DNA from: Neocallimastix lanati (nom. inval.)
Lineage: Eukaryota > Neocallimastigomycota > Neocallimastigomycetes > Neocallimastigales > Neocallimastigaceae
Length of the DNA stretch: 20,000 nt
Direction: 5' to 3'
Assembly: GCA_016946835.1 (NCBI GenBank)
Contig: JACVTC010000101.1
Coordinates: 1 to 20,000 of the forward strand
Below, piece by piece: positions 1 to 10,010 of this stretch (positions within the stretch are counted from its first letter, which is position 1; each line of letters starts with the position of its first letter). The translations under genes were made by a program, and so were the position numbers. The notes beneath the pieces are model-generated. The model had not been told where the DNA came from, searched no databases, and worked only from the letters and a program-made list of their open reading frames with translations.

Positions 1-1340
1 TAATAAATAAATAAATAAATAAATATTAAATTGATTAATTCTCATTTTTTAATATGTCACTCTGTAGTAAATTGAGTTTTCAATATTTTTTTATATGGCT
101 ATTTTTTTATATAAATATATATGTAGTACATTATAAATATATTACAATATAGAATAATATATACTCTATTATTAATCTTAATAAAAATATATAATATTAA
201 TAACAAAGAAATTTATTTAATAAATATAATCAATCAATATATAGAACTTGTACCACAATTAAAAAACATTAATTATTAAAGTTCGAAATTATATTGGATA
301 TTTATAATATAATATTCTTAGTAATAAATATTAAATTAATAAAAATTATTCGTTAAATTAAAAAAACTTGGATTATATATATAATATATTTGATATATAT
401 AATTATAAATTAAATATTTTATATTAAAAATAAATTTGTAATATATTAGAAATGTATTTTTTTCAATCTAATATATAATTTATCTATATATAGAATAATG
501 TCTATATTTTTAATATATATTAAATAATGTAATGTAATATATTTAAAAGTTAATATAAAAACTGTTAATTTTTTTTATTTACCGTTGAATATAATTTTAA
601 TTTAAAGGTTCTTTTAATGGTTTCAATTTATTATTATAATTAAGTTTGTAATATATTTATATATGATTTTGTTACCGCTATTAACTTTTAGGAAATAATA
701 AAGTTTATTATTATTATTATTATTTTTTACTTTTATATTATTATTCACATTTTTTAATGGAGTATTAAAAAAAAATAAAAAAAAAATTAATTATTGAAAA
801 ATGAACTTTAAATAATAATAAAATTTTGATAGGTTTTTATCAAATTAATATTAATATTTAATATTATTATTATAATTATTATTATTTTATAATTATTAAA
901 TATTAAATAAATAAAAAAAAAAGTGATTTATTAAATTATAAATAAATTATTTTTATTTATTATAATTACTATTTAAAATAATATTAATTATTAAACGTTA
1001 TGAGTTTTATTAAATAGAATATTGATTAATTATTTTATTTAATTATTAAAATTATTAAAAATTATTATGAATTCTATTATATAGTTAAATCGTCTCCTAG
1101 TTTCATGTTTATTTTTAATTAAAATAAATAATATTGAACATTTTTTTCTTATTTTTTTCTTATTTTATATTATTTTATTTTAATTAAATCTTATATTTTA
1201 ATATTTTATATATATAAATTAAATATTATTTATTTGCTTATTTATATATATATATATATAATTTATTAAAAATTATTTTATCTTTTTTCTTTCTTTCTTT
1301 TTTTTTTTGTTATAAATATTCAAAAAAGTACTTTTTATTT

Positions 1341-1372
<32 letters not shown>

Positions 1373-2067
1373 ATATTTTGATGAGTATTTGTAAATTATA
1401 TTGTTGTAAATAGATATATTTTTCAAGTAATATTAAAAGTTTAAATAATTATAAAAATAATTATTAATTTTTTTTTTTTTAAATAAAAAAACATAAATAA
1501 TTTAAAATTTTATTTCTTATTTAATTATATTATTTATTATTTATTTTCATATTTAATATAAATCATTTTTTTTTTGTAATTTAAATAATTTTTTTTTTTT
1601 AAAAAAATAAAACTATATATTTATACATTCTTTTTTGTACCGAAATTATTATTTTTATATAATAATTAAAAAGAATTATAAATATATTAGATAATTTATT
1701 CAATATTAATTAAAATAATCAAAACAATTAAAAACAAACAAATAAAAAAAACAAAAAATTGTTTAATAGACATTTTTAAAATAATATAAATTGTATCATA
1801 TTAAGCCTATAAATCATTATTTATTTAAAGTAAATATTTAATATTGTAATATAAATTACTTTTAAATTATATAAAATTAAAACAACTAACAATAAATATT
1901 TTATAATATAAAACTTTGTATATTGTTAAATAATTTTTTTTTTTCAAATTTTATTTTAAATATAATAATAACAATCAAATTGAATATAATATATTATTAT
2001 CACTATTTCTTATAAATATTGAATCAAATTATTTAAAAATAAAGTAATAGTAAATAATAAAATCAAA
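1..2067. other. A/T-rich region upstream of the fungalysin gene
   Basis: No coding frame, RNA gene or mobile element is recognisable here. It starts with an AAAT microsatellite (1-27), has a TA run at about 1243-1261 and an uninterrupted run of 27 T at 1346-1372, plus several shorter A and T runs (for example 1470-1480 and 1590-1606). The last few hundred bases must contain the promoter of the protease gene at 2068, but TATA-like strings occur everywhere and none can be singled out. The bases just before the start codon (A at -3) fit a normal fungal start context. Confidence 0.7.
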
Positions 2068-4115
2068 ATGAAATTTTGTAATTTAAGAACTACTTTTGTC
2101 ATAGCCTCTTCTGTCTTATCAGCAGTTAATGCTGGTGGTTTCTTCCCAAAGAAGACTGTTAAATACTTTGAAAAACCACCTATGAGTTCAGCTTCGTCTG
2201 CTGTTGATAATGCTGTTCCATTAAATATTACCCAAATTTCTTTGGATGCTTTAAAAAAAGATTATCCAAATATGGAATTTAAAATCGGTAATGTTTTAAG
2301 AGATGAAAAAACTAATACTGCATACGTTCATGTTTCACAAGCCGTTAACGGTTATGAAATTATTAATAGTGCTGCTAATATTAATATTGATATTCCAACT
2401 CGTTCTGTTATATCTTCTGGTGCAGCTGTCTGGGAAGATGTTGAAGTATTTGACCCAACAAAGCAAGGTCTTGAAAATTTAAATTTGGATATTGAAGATG
2501 CCTTAGCAAAGGTTGCTGAATACTTCAACTTTAAATACGATAAAGATGAAACTGAATTCAGTGAAAAGAACGGTCTCTACACTATTGAAGGTGTTAGTTT
2601 CACATTTGATAGAACAGCAAGAGGTGAAAAGAAATACATTACTATCTCTGAAAAGTATGTAGATTGTGTTTGGGAATTGTCTCTTGAAATTGGTGAAACT
2701 TGGTATTTAGCTAGAATTAGTGCTACAACGGGTGGTTTATTAAATGTTGAAAATATTGCCAGTCATGCCGTCTACAATGCTATTCCATGGAATAAGATTG
2801 ATATTACTAATGGTCGTATGCTTTACGTTGATCCATACGATAAGGAAGCTTCTCCATTAGGTTGGCATAATATTGATGAACATACCGGTTCGAAAGATAC
2901 TTCTGGTAATAATATTATTGTCCAAGAAAACCATCAAGGTTCTGAAATTGATATGGATACTAAGAGAGCATTTGGTGGTGATAGCTTAGTTTTCGATTAT
3001 CCATTAGATCTTAATTCTCCAAAGGTTGAAGATTACTTTGGTGCTGCTGCTACCAACGTTTTCGTTTTAACTAATAAATTACATGATGTTTACTATAAAT
3101 TTGGTTTCAATGAACAATTTGGTAATTTCCAAGTTAATAACTTTGGTAAGGGTGGTGCTGGTAACGACCCTGTTAAAGTTTTAATTCAAGATCGTTCCGG
3201 TTCTAACAATGCTAACTTTGCTACCCCAGTTGATGGTTTCTCTCCAAAGATGAGACTTTATCCATTTACTTCTCAAACTCCTGAAAAGGATTCTGCCTTA
3301 GTCAATCAAATTATGATTCATGAATACAGTCATGGTGTCACTCAACGTTTAACTGGTGGACCAGACAAAACTAGTTGCTTAAGTAGTGATGAATCTAATG
3401 CTCTTAGTGAAGGTTGGAGTGATTTCTTTGCTATTGCCATGGAACTTAATTCCACCAACAAACGTGATGATCCATTTACCATGTTTGAATGGCTTTACGG
3501 TACTTTTGCTAGAACAAAGCCAATTTGTTCTGATATGAGTATTAACGATTTAACTTACAAATCTTTAACCTACCCAGTTTCTGGTCAATTAGAATGTCAC
3601 ATGGGTGGTGAAGTTTGGGTTAATGCTTTAAATGAAGTTTTATGGAACTTTATTGAATTACATGGTATTTCTAATGATGTTTCCGAAAGTGAAATTACTA
3701 GTAAATCTGAAGGAAATGTTCTTGCTGTAAGTGTTTTATTATTATTATTATTATTTTCTATTTAATTTTATTTTTCTTTATTTTTTTTTTAAAAAAAAAA
3801 AATTAAAAAAAAAAAATGAATACGAATAAAATATTTATATATATATATTTATTTTTAATTTTTATTTATTATAAAAAATAGATTCAAATTGTTATTGATG
3901 CCTTAAAGATTCAACCATGTAATCCATCATTCTTAGAAGCTCGTGATGCTATTGTTCTTGCTCAAAAGCAACGTTTCAATGATAAAGATTTACATTGTGC
4001 TATCTGGAAAGGTTTTGCCAAACGTGGTATGGGTATTAATGCTCAACCACCTTCTCAAAGTGGTGATGAATTCCTTTACATTGATAACTATGATGTTCCT
4101 ACTGAATGTATGTAA
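2068..4115 (+). CDS. Secreted fungalysin metallopeptidase (M36), two exons
   Basis: Spliced model: exons 2068-3726 and 3882-4115, 630 residues. The protein is a zinc endopeptidase expected to be secreted and to digest extracellular protein. Residues 1-22 are a signal peptide ending VNA before GG. A fungalysin/thermolysin-type propeptide follows (about 55-230), then the M36 catalytic domain (about 236-620). The zinc site is H418-E-Y-S-H422 with catalytic E419, and the third ligand is E448 in EGWSDF. The second exon supplies the family C-terminus (PCNPSF, ARDAI, IWKGFAKRG), so without splicing the enzyme would be truncated. Length matches the roughly 630 residues usual for fungal fungalysins. 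No CBM10-type dockerin follows the catalytic domain, so it looks like a free enzyme and not a cellulosome subunit. Its codons use more C/G-ending forms (TTC, AAG, AAC, TAC) than the LRRC23-like gene, which suggests strong expression. The family call is very secure; the splice sites are secure from phase and homology. Confidence 0.95.
3727..3881 (+). other. Intron of the fungalysin gene (phase 0, 155 nt)
   Basis: The donor GTAAGT follows an Ala codon and the acceptor is ATAG. Joining the exons keeps frame and restores the conserved M36 C-terminus. If the intron is retained, the frame runs on for 12 residues, mostly leucine encoded by TTA/TTATTA repeats, and stops at 3763-3765. The intron is almost pure A/T, with A and T runs at about 3780-3815. 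Confidence 0.9.
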
Positions 4116-4192
4116 ATAAGTATCAGATGAAGAAAAAAAAAATAAATAAATAAATTACTATGATATTATTTATTTATTTTTTTTTATATTCA

Positions 4193-4263
4193 AAAATAAA
4201 CAAATTTATATAATTATATATATATAAGTTTATTATATGTAAGTATATAAATTTGTTTATTTT
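4193..4263. repeat. Perfect 20-bp inverted repeat, 31-nt loop
   Basis: Arms 4193-4212 and 4244-4263 are exact reverse complements, and each contains a single G/C position. The repeat lies about 80 bp downstream of the fungalysin stop codon, so it could form a hairpin in the 3' UTR or mark the transcript end. In DNA this rich in A/T a long A/T inverted repeat is less surprising than usual, so no function is claimed. Confidence 0.6.
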
Positions 4264-5230
4264 ATAAAATATCAAATATAATTAATTTATATATGAAAGT
4301 TATTATTTTTGATATTTTTTATTTTTCTTATTAGAGAAATTAAAATTATTTAAAATTTGGAATAAAATAGTAAAATTTTTTTATACACATCATATCTGTT
4401 TTTAAATTATTTAAATTTCCTTTACTTTTTTTTTTTTTTTTTCTTTTCTTATTTTTTAAATAAATAAATATTAACAAAATATTAACATTATAACATTAAA
4501 ATTGAAGCAAATAAAAAAAAAATTTACATTTTAAATTTTTATTTATCCTTAAAATTTTTTTCTTTAGTTTTTTATTAATATAAATATAAAAATTGTAAAA
4601 AAAAAAAACTAATTTTTTTTTATAGAATATATAAAATATAAAATATGTTATTTACAGTTAATACATACTATCATTAAGAAATATATATATATATATTAAA
4701 TGAAAAATAATCTCAAAAGATATTTCTTTATATAATTTTAAATATATAATGCGTGTATTTTTTTTTTTTTTTTTGTTTCAATATAGAATAATTTCCTTTA
4801 ATACATGTATAATAAAATAAATAACAAGAAAGAATTGATAATAATTAAAATATTTTATTACCATATATGAGAGTTTATAAATAGTTTTTGTTTTGTTTAA
4901 TTTTGTTTTATTTATTATTGTATATTTATATTTCAATTTTTATTTCTATTCTATTTTTTTTTTTTATTTTAACCATAATACTAATGTAAAATGTAGTATG
5001 GTTGAGTATATATATAAACAGTTATATAAAATTAGCATATTTAAACATATATATTAATATATATGTAAATATTGTTATATATTATGTATATATAATAGTA
5101 TATTATATATAACAAGATATATATAATATATTTTAAATATAGTATAAAAATGTTTGATATGTAAATTATATGTTATATATATGTTTTATATATAATATTT
5201 TGTATATATTAATATTTATACACATGTAAA
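4264..5230. other. Intergenic A/T-rich DNA, no gene seen
   Basis: Only homopolymer T tracts (about 4423-4442, 4756-4774), TA runs (4682-4696; much of 5045-5220) and A/T words are visible. A weak imperfect hairpin occurs at about 4973-5003 (ACCATA pairing with TATGGT). No frame has more than short open stretches and nothing resembles a known family. Confidence 0.6.
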
Positions 5231-5389
5231 AACATGACCATTATAAAACTCCTATAGTGAACTGTCTAAGTGTATGAAACCTGACACTCATGCCAGTATA
5301 GAACATATTTCATAGTAGAAGTAACCTTTTGTTACCAAAGCGATGATACGTATATAAATTATATGAAACGCTGTTTGTAGAAGGGAGTA
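5231..5389. other. Unidentified higher-complexity island
   Basis: This stretch of about 160 bp has ordinary sequence complexity and many more G and C than its surroundings. Several inverted pairs are visible: GTAAC..GTTAC around TTTT at about 5322-5335, AGCG..CGCT at about 5339-5374, and ACTCC (5248-5252) facing GGAGT (5384-5388) at its ends. One plus frame is open for about 33 codons, ending in TAG near 5380. It matches no tRNA, rRNA, spliceosomal RNA or protein that I recognise. It may be an old transposon fragment, a small MITE or a structured RNA; the sequence does not decide between these. Confidence 0.35.
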
Positions 5390-5535
5390 ATAATAAATAA
5401 TAAAAAGTAATAATAAATAAATAATAAAAAGTAATAATAAATAAATAATAAAAAGTAATAATAAATAAATAATAAAAAGTAATAATAATAAATTATAATA
5501 ATAAATAATAATAAATTATAATAATAAATAATAAA
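5387..5535. repeat. Short tandem array, 20-24 bp units of A/T
   Basis: The unit begins with GTAATAATAAATAA and ends in TAAAAA. Unit starts fall at 5387, 5407, 5431, 5455 and 5479, so the periods are 20, 24, 24 and 24. It passes into a second array built on AAATTATAATAATAA, with copies at 5490 and 5513 (period 23). These look like slippage or unequal-crossover minisatellites derived from AAT/AAAT repeats. Confidence 0.8.
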
Positions 5536-5898
5536 AGTTGTGGAGGTTTATAAACCAAAGATATTAATTTTAATTTCTTCCTCCCTAAAAAAATAAAAAT
5601 AAAATAAATTATTTTTCTTTCATCATCCCTTTTTTATGATGCTATGTTTGGAATTAATGAATATGTGTATTAACTGTTGGTTATTAATCTTTTTTTTTTT
5701 TTTTTTTAGTAACTTTATTCAACTTCATTCTTATAAAGGTTCTACTTTTTGATATATTTTGCTTAATATTTCCCATTTAACAATATATTTATAACATATT
5801 TTTCATTTAAATTGTAATTAATAGAGCAATAATTTTAATAATTAATATATGAAACAATACAATTGTATTCTCTTCTTAGTTCTGAAAAAGAAAAACAT
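5536..5898. other. Intergenic spacer, no gene seen
   Basis: The stretch at about 5535-5600 and 5615-5670 is slightly less A/T-rich and includes GTGGAGG and CTTCCTCCC, but no frame stays open and no RNA fold is convincing. A T tract of about 18 nt lies near 5691-5708. The rest is A/T-rich. Confidence 0.5.
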
Positions 5899-6010
<112 letters not shown>

Positions 6011-6479
6011 TGTATAGATAAATAAACATAAAATAAAATATTAATAATTTAATTAAAAACTAAAAAATGTTAGTTATTAATAATTTTAAATTAGTAAAAT
6101 ATATTAAGTTGATTTCATTTTAGCACAATTGTTTTTTTTTTTTTTTTTTTTTTTTTTCATTTCAAAATATTTAACGTATTTTTTGATGTATTATATACTA
6201 TATGTTCTATATTGTTCTAATAATTCTAATTTTTATAATTTTTTAAATGGTTTTTTTTTTTATAAAATATTCTAAAAAATTTCAAAAATTGATCATTATT
6301 ATTTGTTTCTATATCAATAATATATTCAGGATTTACAAAAGATAACTTCGAAATCACTTCATAATAAATATATATATTATTATATTTTACTTCATTATAA
6401 CATAATTCATTTTTTTTTTAAAAAACTATAATACTCTTTTATAGAGCCATATATAGTATTTAATATTTAGCTTAGGAAA

Positions 6480-6854
6480 GGGAGTGAAGGGAGTGGGGCA
6501 TTTCTCCAAGTTGCATTTCGCCAAATGGCGTATTATTATAATGTTGTATTTCACCAGGTTGCAACAATTGAAAATTATGGATAAATAAATAAAATATTAT
6601 TAATATTGATATTATTTATTTTCTCAAAGTAAATATTTAAATATATATTATAAATATATTTTTTAAAATAAATATATAAATATTATTAATATTGATATTA
6701 TTTATTTTCTCAATGTAAATATTTAAATATAGGCTATAAATATATTTTTTATATCTAAATATTACAAATAATCGGGAGAGTTGCATTTTACCAAGTGGTG
6801 TATTAGTAAATATGCATTTTAATGACATGGCACTTGGCGAAATGCAACTCTCGC
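6480..6854. mobile_element. MITE-like insertion, 375 bp, with 9-bp target duplication
   Basis: CTTAGGAAA occurs at 6471-6479 and again at 6855-6863, exactly flanking this segment. Removing the segment and one copy restores the transposase reading across the site: IFPK continues into LNIKYY. The ends are imperfect inverted repeats: the right end read on the minus strand starts GCGAGAGTTGCATTTCGCCA, and the left end carries GGGAGTGGGGCATTTCTCC after a short duplicated GGGAGTGAA. The element carries several copies of a GCATTTCGCCA motif in both orientations near its ends and has no coding capacity. A 9-bp duplication fits MULE/Mutator elements (usually 8-11 bp), so a non-autonomous MULE is the best guess. 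Confidence 0.75.
6592..6750. repeat. Tandem duplication inside the MITE-like element
   Basis: Two copies of about 73 bp start at 6592 and 6678 (period 86). They are nearly identical, differing at AAAGT/AATGT and at TATATTA/TAGGCTA. Both lie within the 375-bp element, so the duplication belongs to the element itself, either in its family or as a later change. Confidence 0.8.
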
Positions 6855-7500
6855 CTTAGGAAATATTTTTTCTACTGGGCTAGATATGCCTTTTTCAAAA
6901 TCACAATGAAAAATATTTGGAGCATATAGTATTATTATTATATTGAATAGCATTATTTTTTTTTTATTTCTTCAAATAACATCTCATAAGTAGCTTGTTT
7001 TTCATTTTTAATATCAAAAAAGTAGTAGTATAGAAATTATTTAAATCTGTAATATAAATTCTAGTAATAAACACCTGATAACTATATTTAAGGGTAATAT
7101 AAAAAGTACCATTTGCAAATATATTTTCATTATGGTTTCATAAATAATTTTGCTTGGAATGAAAATTGGAAGATTATTAAATTAGTATTTTTGAATATCA
7201 TAAAATTCTCATTTCTTACTGTTTTATAATAATTTGATTTATCAGGAATTTCATCAAATTTTGTTATATCAGGAGGTTGTTGCATATTTATATTTCTTGT
7301 TATTTAGGATTTAATTAAATTATATTCAGGACATTTAAATCTCATTTCATGTGAAACTTCATTAAAAATATGCGTTTAGGTTTTATACCCAAAGGAATTG
7401 AACTTTTTCTAATTTTATGCTTTGCAATCGATATAAATGAATCAAATTCTTTTTCAAGATAATTATGTAAACTTTTATATTTTAAAATTTCATTATAAAA

Positions 7501-7526
7501 TATTGTAAATAAATATTTTATTTTAT

Positions 7527-7575
<49 letters not shown>

Positions 7576-7814
7576 CTTATTATTAACTGTTATTAATATT
7601 AAGTTATTTATTATTTATTTAATTATTTATTATGAATAAATTAGTTTTAATTATTTTTTTTTTATTTTTTTAATTATGGAGCATTTTATAAGAAATATAT
7701 ATTATTTTTTTTATGTTTAAAAAATAAAACATTTTTTTAATTACTTTTTATTCATATTTAGTTATTCTATTATTCTTTTTTTAAATTTAATTATTTATTA
7801 TGAGTAAATTAGTT
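7501..7814. repeat. Spacer with A39 tract and a 33-bp direct repeat
   Basis: An uninterrupted run of 39 A lies at 7533-7571. A 33-bp A/T-rich word occurs at 7620-7652 and 7788-7820 in the same orientation with one mismatch (GAATAAA versus GAGTAAA), 168 bp apart. The right copy overlaps the end of the copia relic, so the pair may be a local duplication or the remains of an element end. No coding signal is seen between the copies. Confidence 0.6.
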
Positions 7815-8790
7815 TTAATTTTTCAATATTTCCATGAGATCGGGATATCACTCACGTAAAAATATATATCCACTAGTTAATCTTCTAGATTTTTCATCGC
7901 CTGCAAAGTCAGAATTAGAATACCCCTATAAATGTATTATTTTTACTGTAGTATATGGATTTGTTTTTAGTACACTTTAAATATTGGAGAATACTTAAAA
8001 GAAATTTGTAATCGGCTTCAGTTGGATTTTTACTTTCTCTAGATGCTTGGTTAACCGTGAAAGCAATATCAGGTCTGAATTTGACAGCTATATACAAATA
8101 AAGCACCTAAAAGAAATTTATATTCGCTAGCATCTATTAAATTAGAATTTTCTCTTTTAAATTCCGTTAATTTAATACATGGGACTTTAATCTGTCTTAT
8201 TTTATTCATTCCATATTTTTCAATAATTTTGTTAATGAAATTAAATTGATTTATTTTATATCCTTCATTAGTTTTATAAATGTTTATTCCTATTATTTTA
8301 TTAGTCTTTGATTCCTTAGATATTTTTTATTTATCTTTTAAATTACTAATAGAAAGGATTTGTTAATTGTGAATAATTACAATTATTATTCATAAAATTA
8401 TTATTTTCATGATTATTAGTTTTAATTGTATTATTTTCAGAATTATTACTTTTGGAATAATTATTAATGCTATTAATATTTTAATTATTATTGTAGTCAT
8501 TATAATTATTACTTTCCCTCTCAATTGATAAATCCTTGAATTTAATAATGAAATCAATATATCTATTACAAAAAAATGGAGTATTAATAGTACCTGGCAT
8601 ATCTTCCATGAAATAAATATCTCTAACGGTAATAATAGAATTAGTAGATATATCTAAGATTTTATAACCAAGAGAAGGCAGTTAACCTAAGAAAATTCAA
8701 GATTTGAAATTATTTTCAAATTTATTGGAAATTTGATTGTTATAGAAGAACATTTAATTTTGTCTAATTTACCATTTGGATATATAATAT
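7815..8790 (-). pseudogene. Ty1/copia retrotransposon polyprotein relic
   Basis: Read right to left, a piece of the integrase C-terminal region comes first (LGYKILDISTNSIITVRD, about 8605-8665, with two stops just before it), then an Asn-rich linker (about 8390-8520). The next part is the end of reverse transcriptase (GINIYKTNEGYKI, about 8250-8290) and the RNase H side (AVKFRPDIAFTVNQASRES, about 8030-8090; SDFAGDEKSRRLTSGYIF, about 7860-7915; PISWKY, about 7820-7840). The order matches copia-type Pol. The catalytic core of reverse transcriptase between the linker and GINIYK is absent. Single-base frame changes occur near 8103 (an extra T) and 7925 (a run of four G), with more beyond. No LTRs, primer-binding site or target duplication were found. 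The element is dead; family identity is secure from the RNase H motifs. Confidence 0.85.
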
Positions 8791-9365
8791 TTTTATTATT
8801 GACATCATTTTTATTTTTTAAAAATTATTTAATTCATTAGTTAAAATTATAATATTATATATTTATTTATTTATTAATTATTATTTTATAATTTTAAAAT
8901 AAAAAGACTCAAATAATAAATATTGTTCATTATTCATTACTTATATTATTACATACATGATAATACATTCAAAAAATTTATGTATATTCTTAACAATTTA
9001 TATATTAATTAATGAATTTTTTATAATCAATTTTTTTTTTTAAATCAAACAGTATTTATTCATTTATATTTATAAAATTAATTAGTTAACTTTAATTAAC
9101 ATAATATTAGAATTATACTATTTAATGGATTTTTCTCCAATATTATTAAAAAGTAAAAAAAAGAAAAAAGAAAAATATAGTATAATAATAATAAGCTTTA
9201 ATTATTAAATATTTATTAAATTAAAAATCTAATAATAAGAGGTAATAATAAAAACTTTTTTTTTATAATTTTATCTTTAAATTTATGGATTTATGGTTGT
9301 ACAAACTCTAAAATTATTTTTTAATTATCATAATTGTATAACAATTATATAAAATTATAAAAAAT

Positions 9366-9401
<36 letters not shown>

Positions 9402-9423
9402 AAGAAAAACTAAAATAACATTA
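8791..9423. other. Intergenic A/T-rich DNA, no gene seen
   Basis: Contains AAAT-like runs, an A/G-rich patch (9150-9175) and a run of about 30 A at 9370-9399. No open frame of note and no recognisable element end was found. Confidence 0.6.
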
Positions 9424-9620
9424 TTAAAATTGTAAATTTATTCTTTTCATATCTGAAGTCGTATTATTATACTACTAATAATAGTTCATATAATTACCAG
9501 AATAGTTATTAACATTAATAATTAATAATTAATATAATTATCTTTATTAATATTAATATAATATTTTCAATTATTAGAATTAGTATTACAGTTGTAATGA
9601 TTTTGCTAGTATTATTTTGG
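9424..9620 (-). other. Possible Asn-rich coding relic
   Basis: On the minus strand, pieces in shifting frames read YNCNTNSNN, then NNYSGNYMNYY, then YNNTTSDMKRINLQF before a stop at 9424-9426. Asn-rich stretches like these are common at protein ends and linkers in very A/T-rich fungi. In-frame stops (two TAG/TAA between the pieces) and the low complexity mean this could equally be chance. No family is suggested. Confidence 0.2.
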
Positions 9621-9841
9621 AAAATTATTAATTAAATATTATTATTTATATAAAAATACTATTTACACATGATTTAATTTTGATAATTAGATAATACACT
9701 GTTTCATTTTTTTTTTAAGAAAAAAAAGAAGAAGGAAAATTTACCTTACATATTTCAATAATATTATTTCCTACAAAAAAAAAAAAAAAAAAAAAATAAA
9801 TATTAAAAATGCTCTAATATATAAAAATTTTAATAATATTT

Positions 9842-9899
<58 letters not shown>

Positions 9900-10010
9900 T
9901 ATCTATTATTTTATACATATTAAATATACGTTAACTAAGTATGAAAAAAAAGGTAAAGATTTAGAAATAGAAATTTAATTCATTAAATAAAAAAAGAAAT
10001 CATATCGAAA
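9621..10010. other. Intergenic A/T-rich DNA with A and T tracts
   Basis: Runs of about 21 A (9775-9796) and about 36 T (9857-9892) dominate. No coding signal was found, apart from a short plus-strand piece reading KGKDLEIEI at about 9951-9977, which could be the decayed upstream end of the next entry. Confidence 0.5.

Larger units (their letters stand above)
6160..7500 (-). pseudogene. Decayed MULE-type transposase
   Basis: Reading right to left with frame changes, a chain of motifs in the correct order resembles the large MULE-transposase family that I recall from anaerobic fungi. The chain is KPKRIF (about 7370), DITKFDEIPDKSNYYKT (about 7210-7265), IIFQFSFQAKLF (about 7145-7185), FANGTFYITLKYSYQVF (about 7065-7120), QATYEMLFEEIKK (about 6960-7000), IFHCDFEKGISSPVEKIF (about 6858-6910), then, beyond a 375-bp insertion, LNIKYYIWLYKRVL (about 6428-6470), LSFVNPEY (about 6330), QFLKFFRIFY (about 6265) and NNIEHIVYNTS (about 6190). 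MULE transposases are DDE enzymes. The first Asp, in the expected DGTF, is Asn here (codon 7111-7113), while the Asp of HCDFE is kept (6900-6902). Many frameshifts and stops make it inactive. The family is recognised from memory of motif order and was not checked by search. Confidence 0.75.

Noticed and set aside
5338-5350. Box C-like GATGATA suggesting a C/D snoRNA
   Set aside because: The first C-box base does not fit RUGAUGA, no CUGA D box follows, and there is no terminal stem.
6637-6828. Minus-strand 63-codon open frame
   Set aside because: It lies inside the MITE-like insertion, reads as Asn/Ile/Tyr low-complexity sequence, and crosses the tandem duplication.
7500-8850. LTRs around the copia relic
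   Set aside because: No long direct repeats with TG..CA ends were found; the only direct repeat (33 bp) is on one side and lacks such ends.
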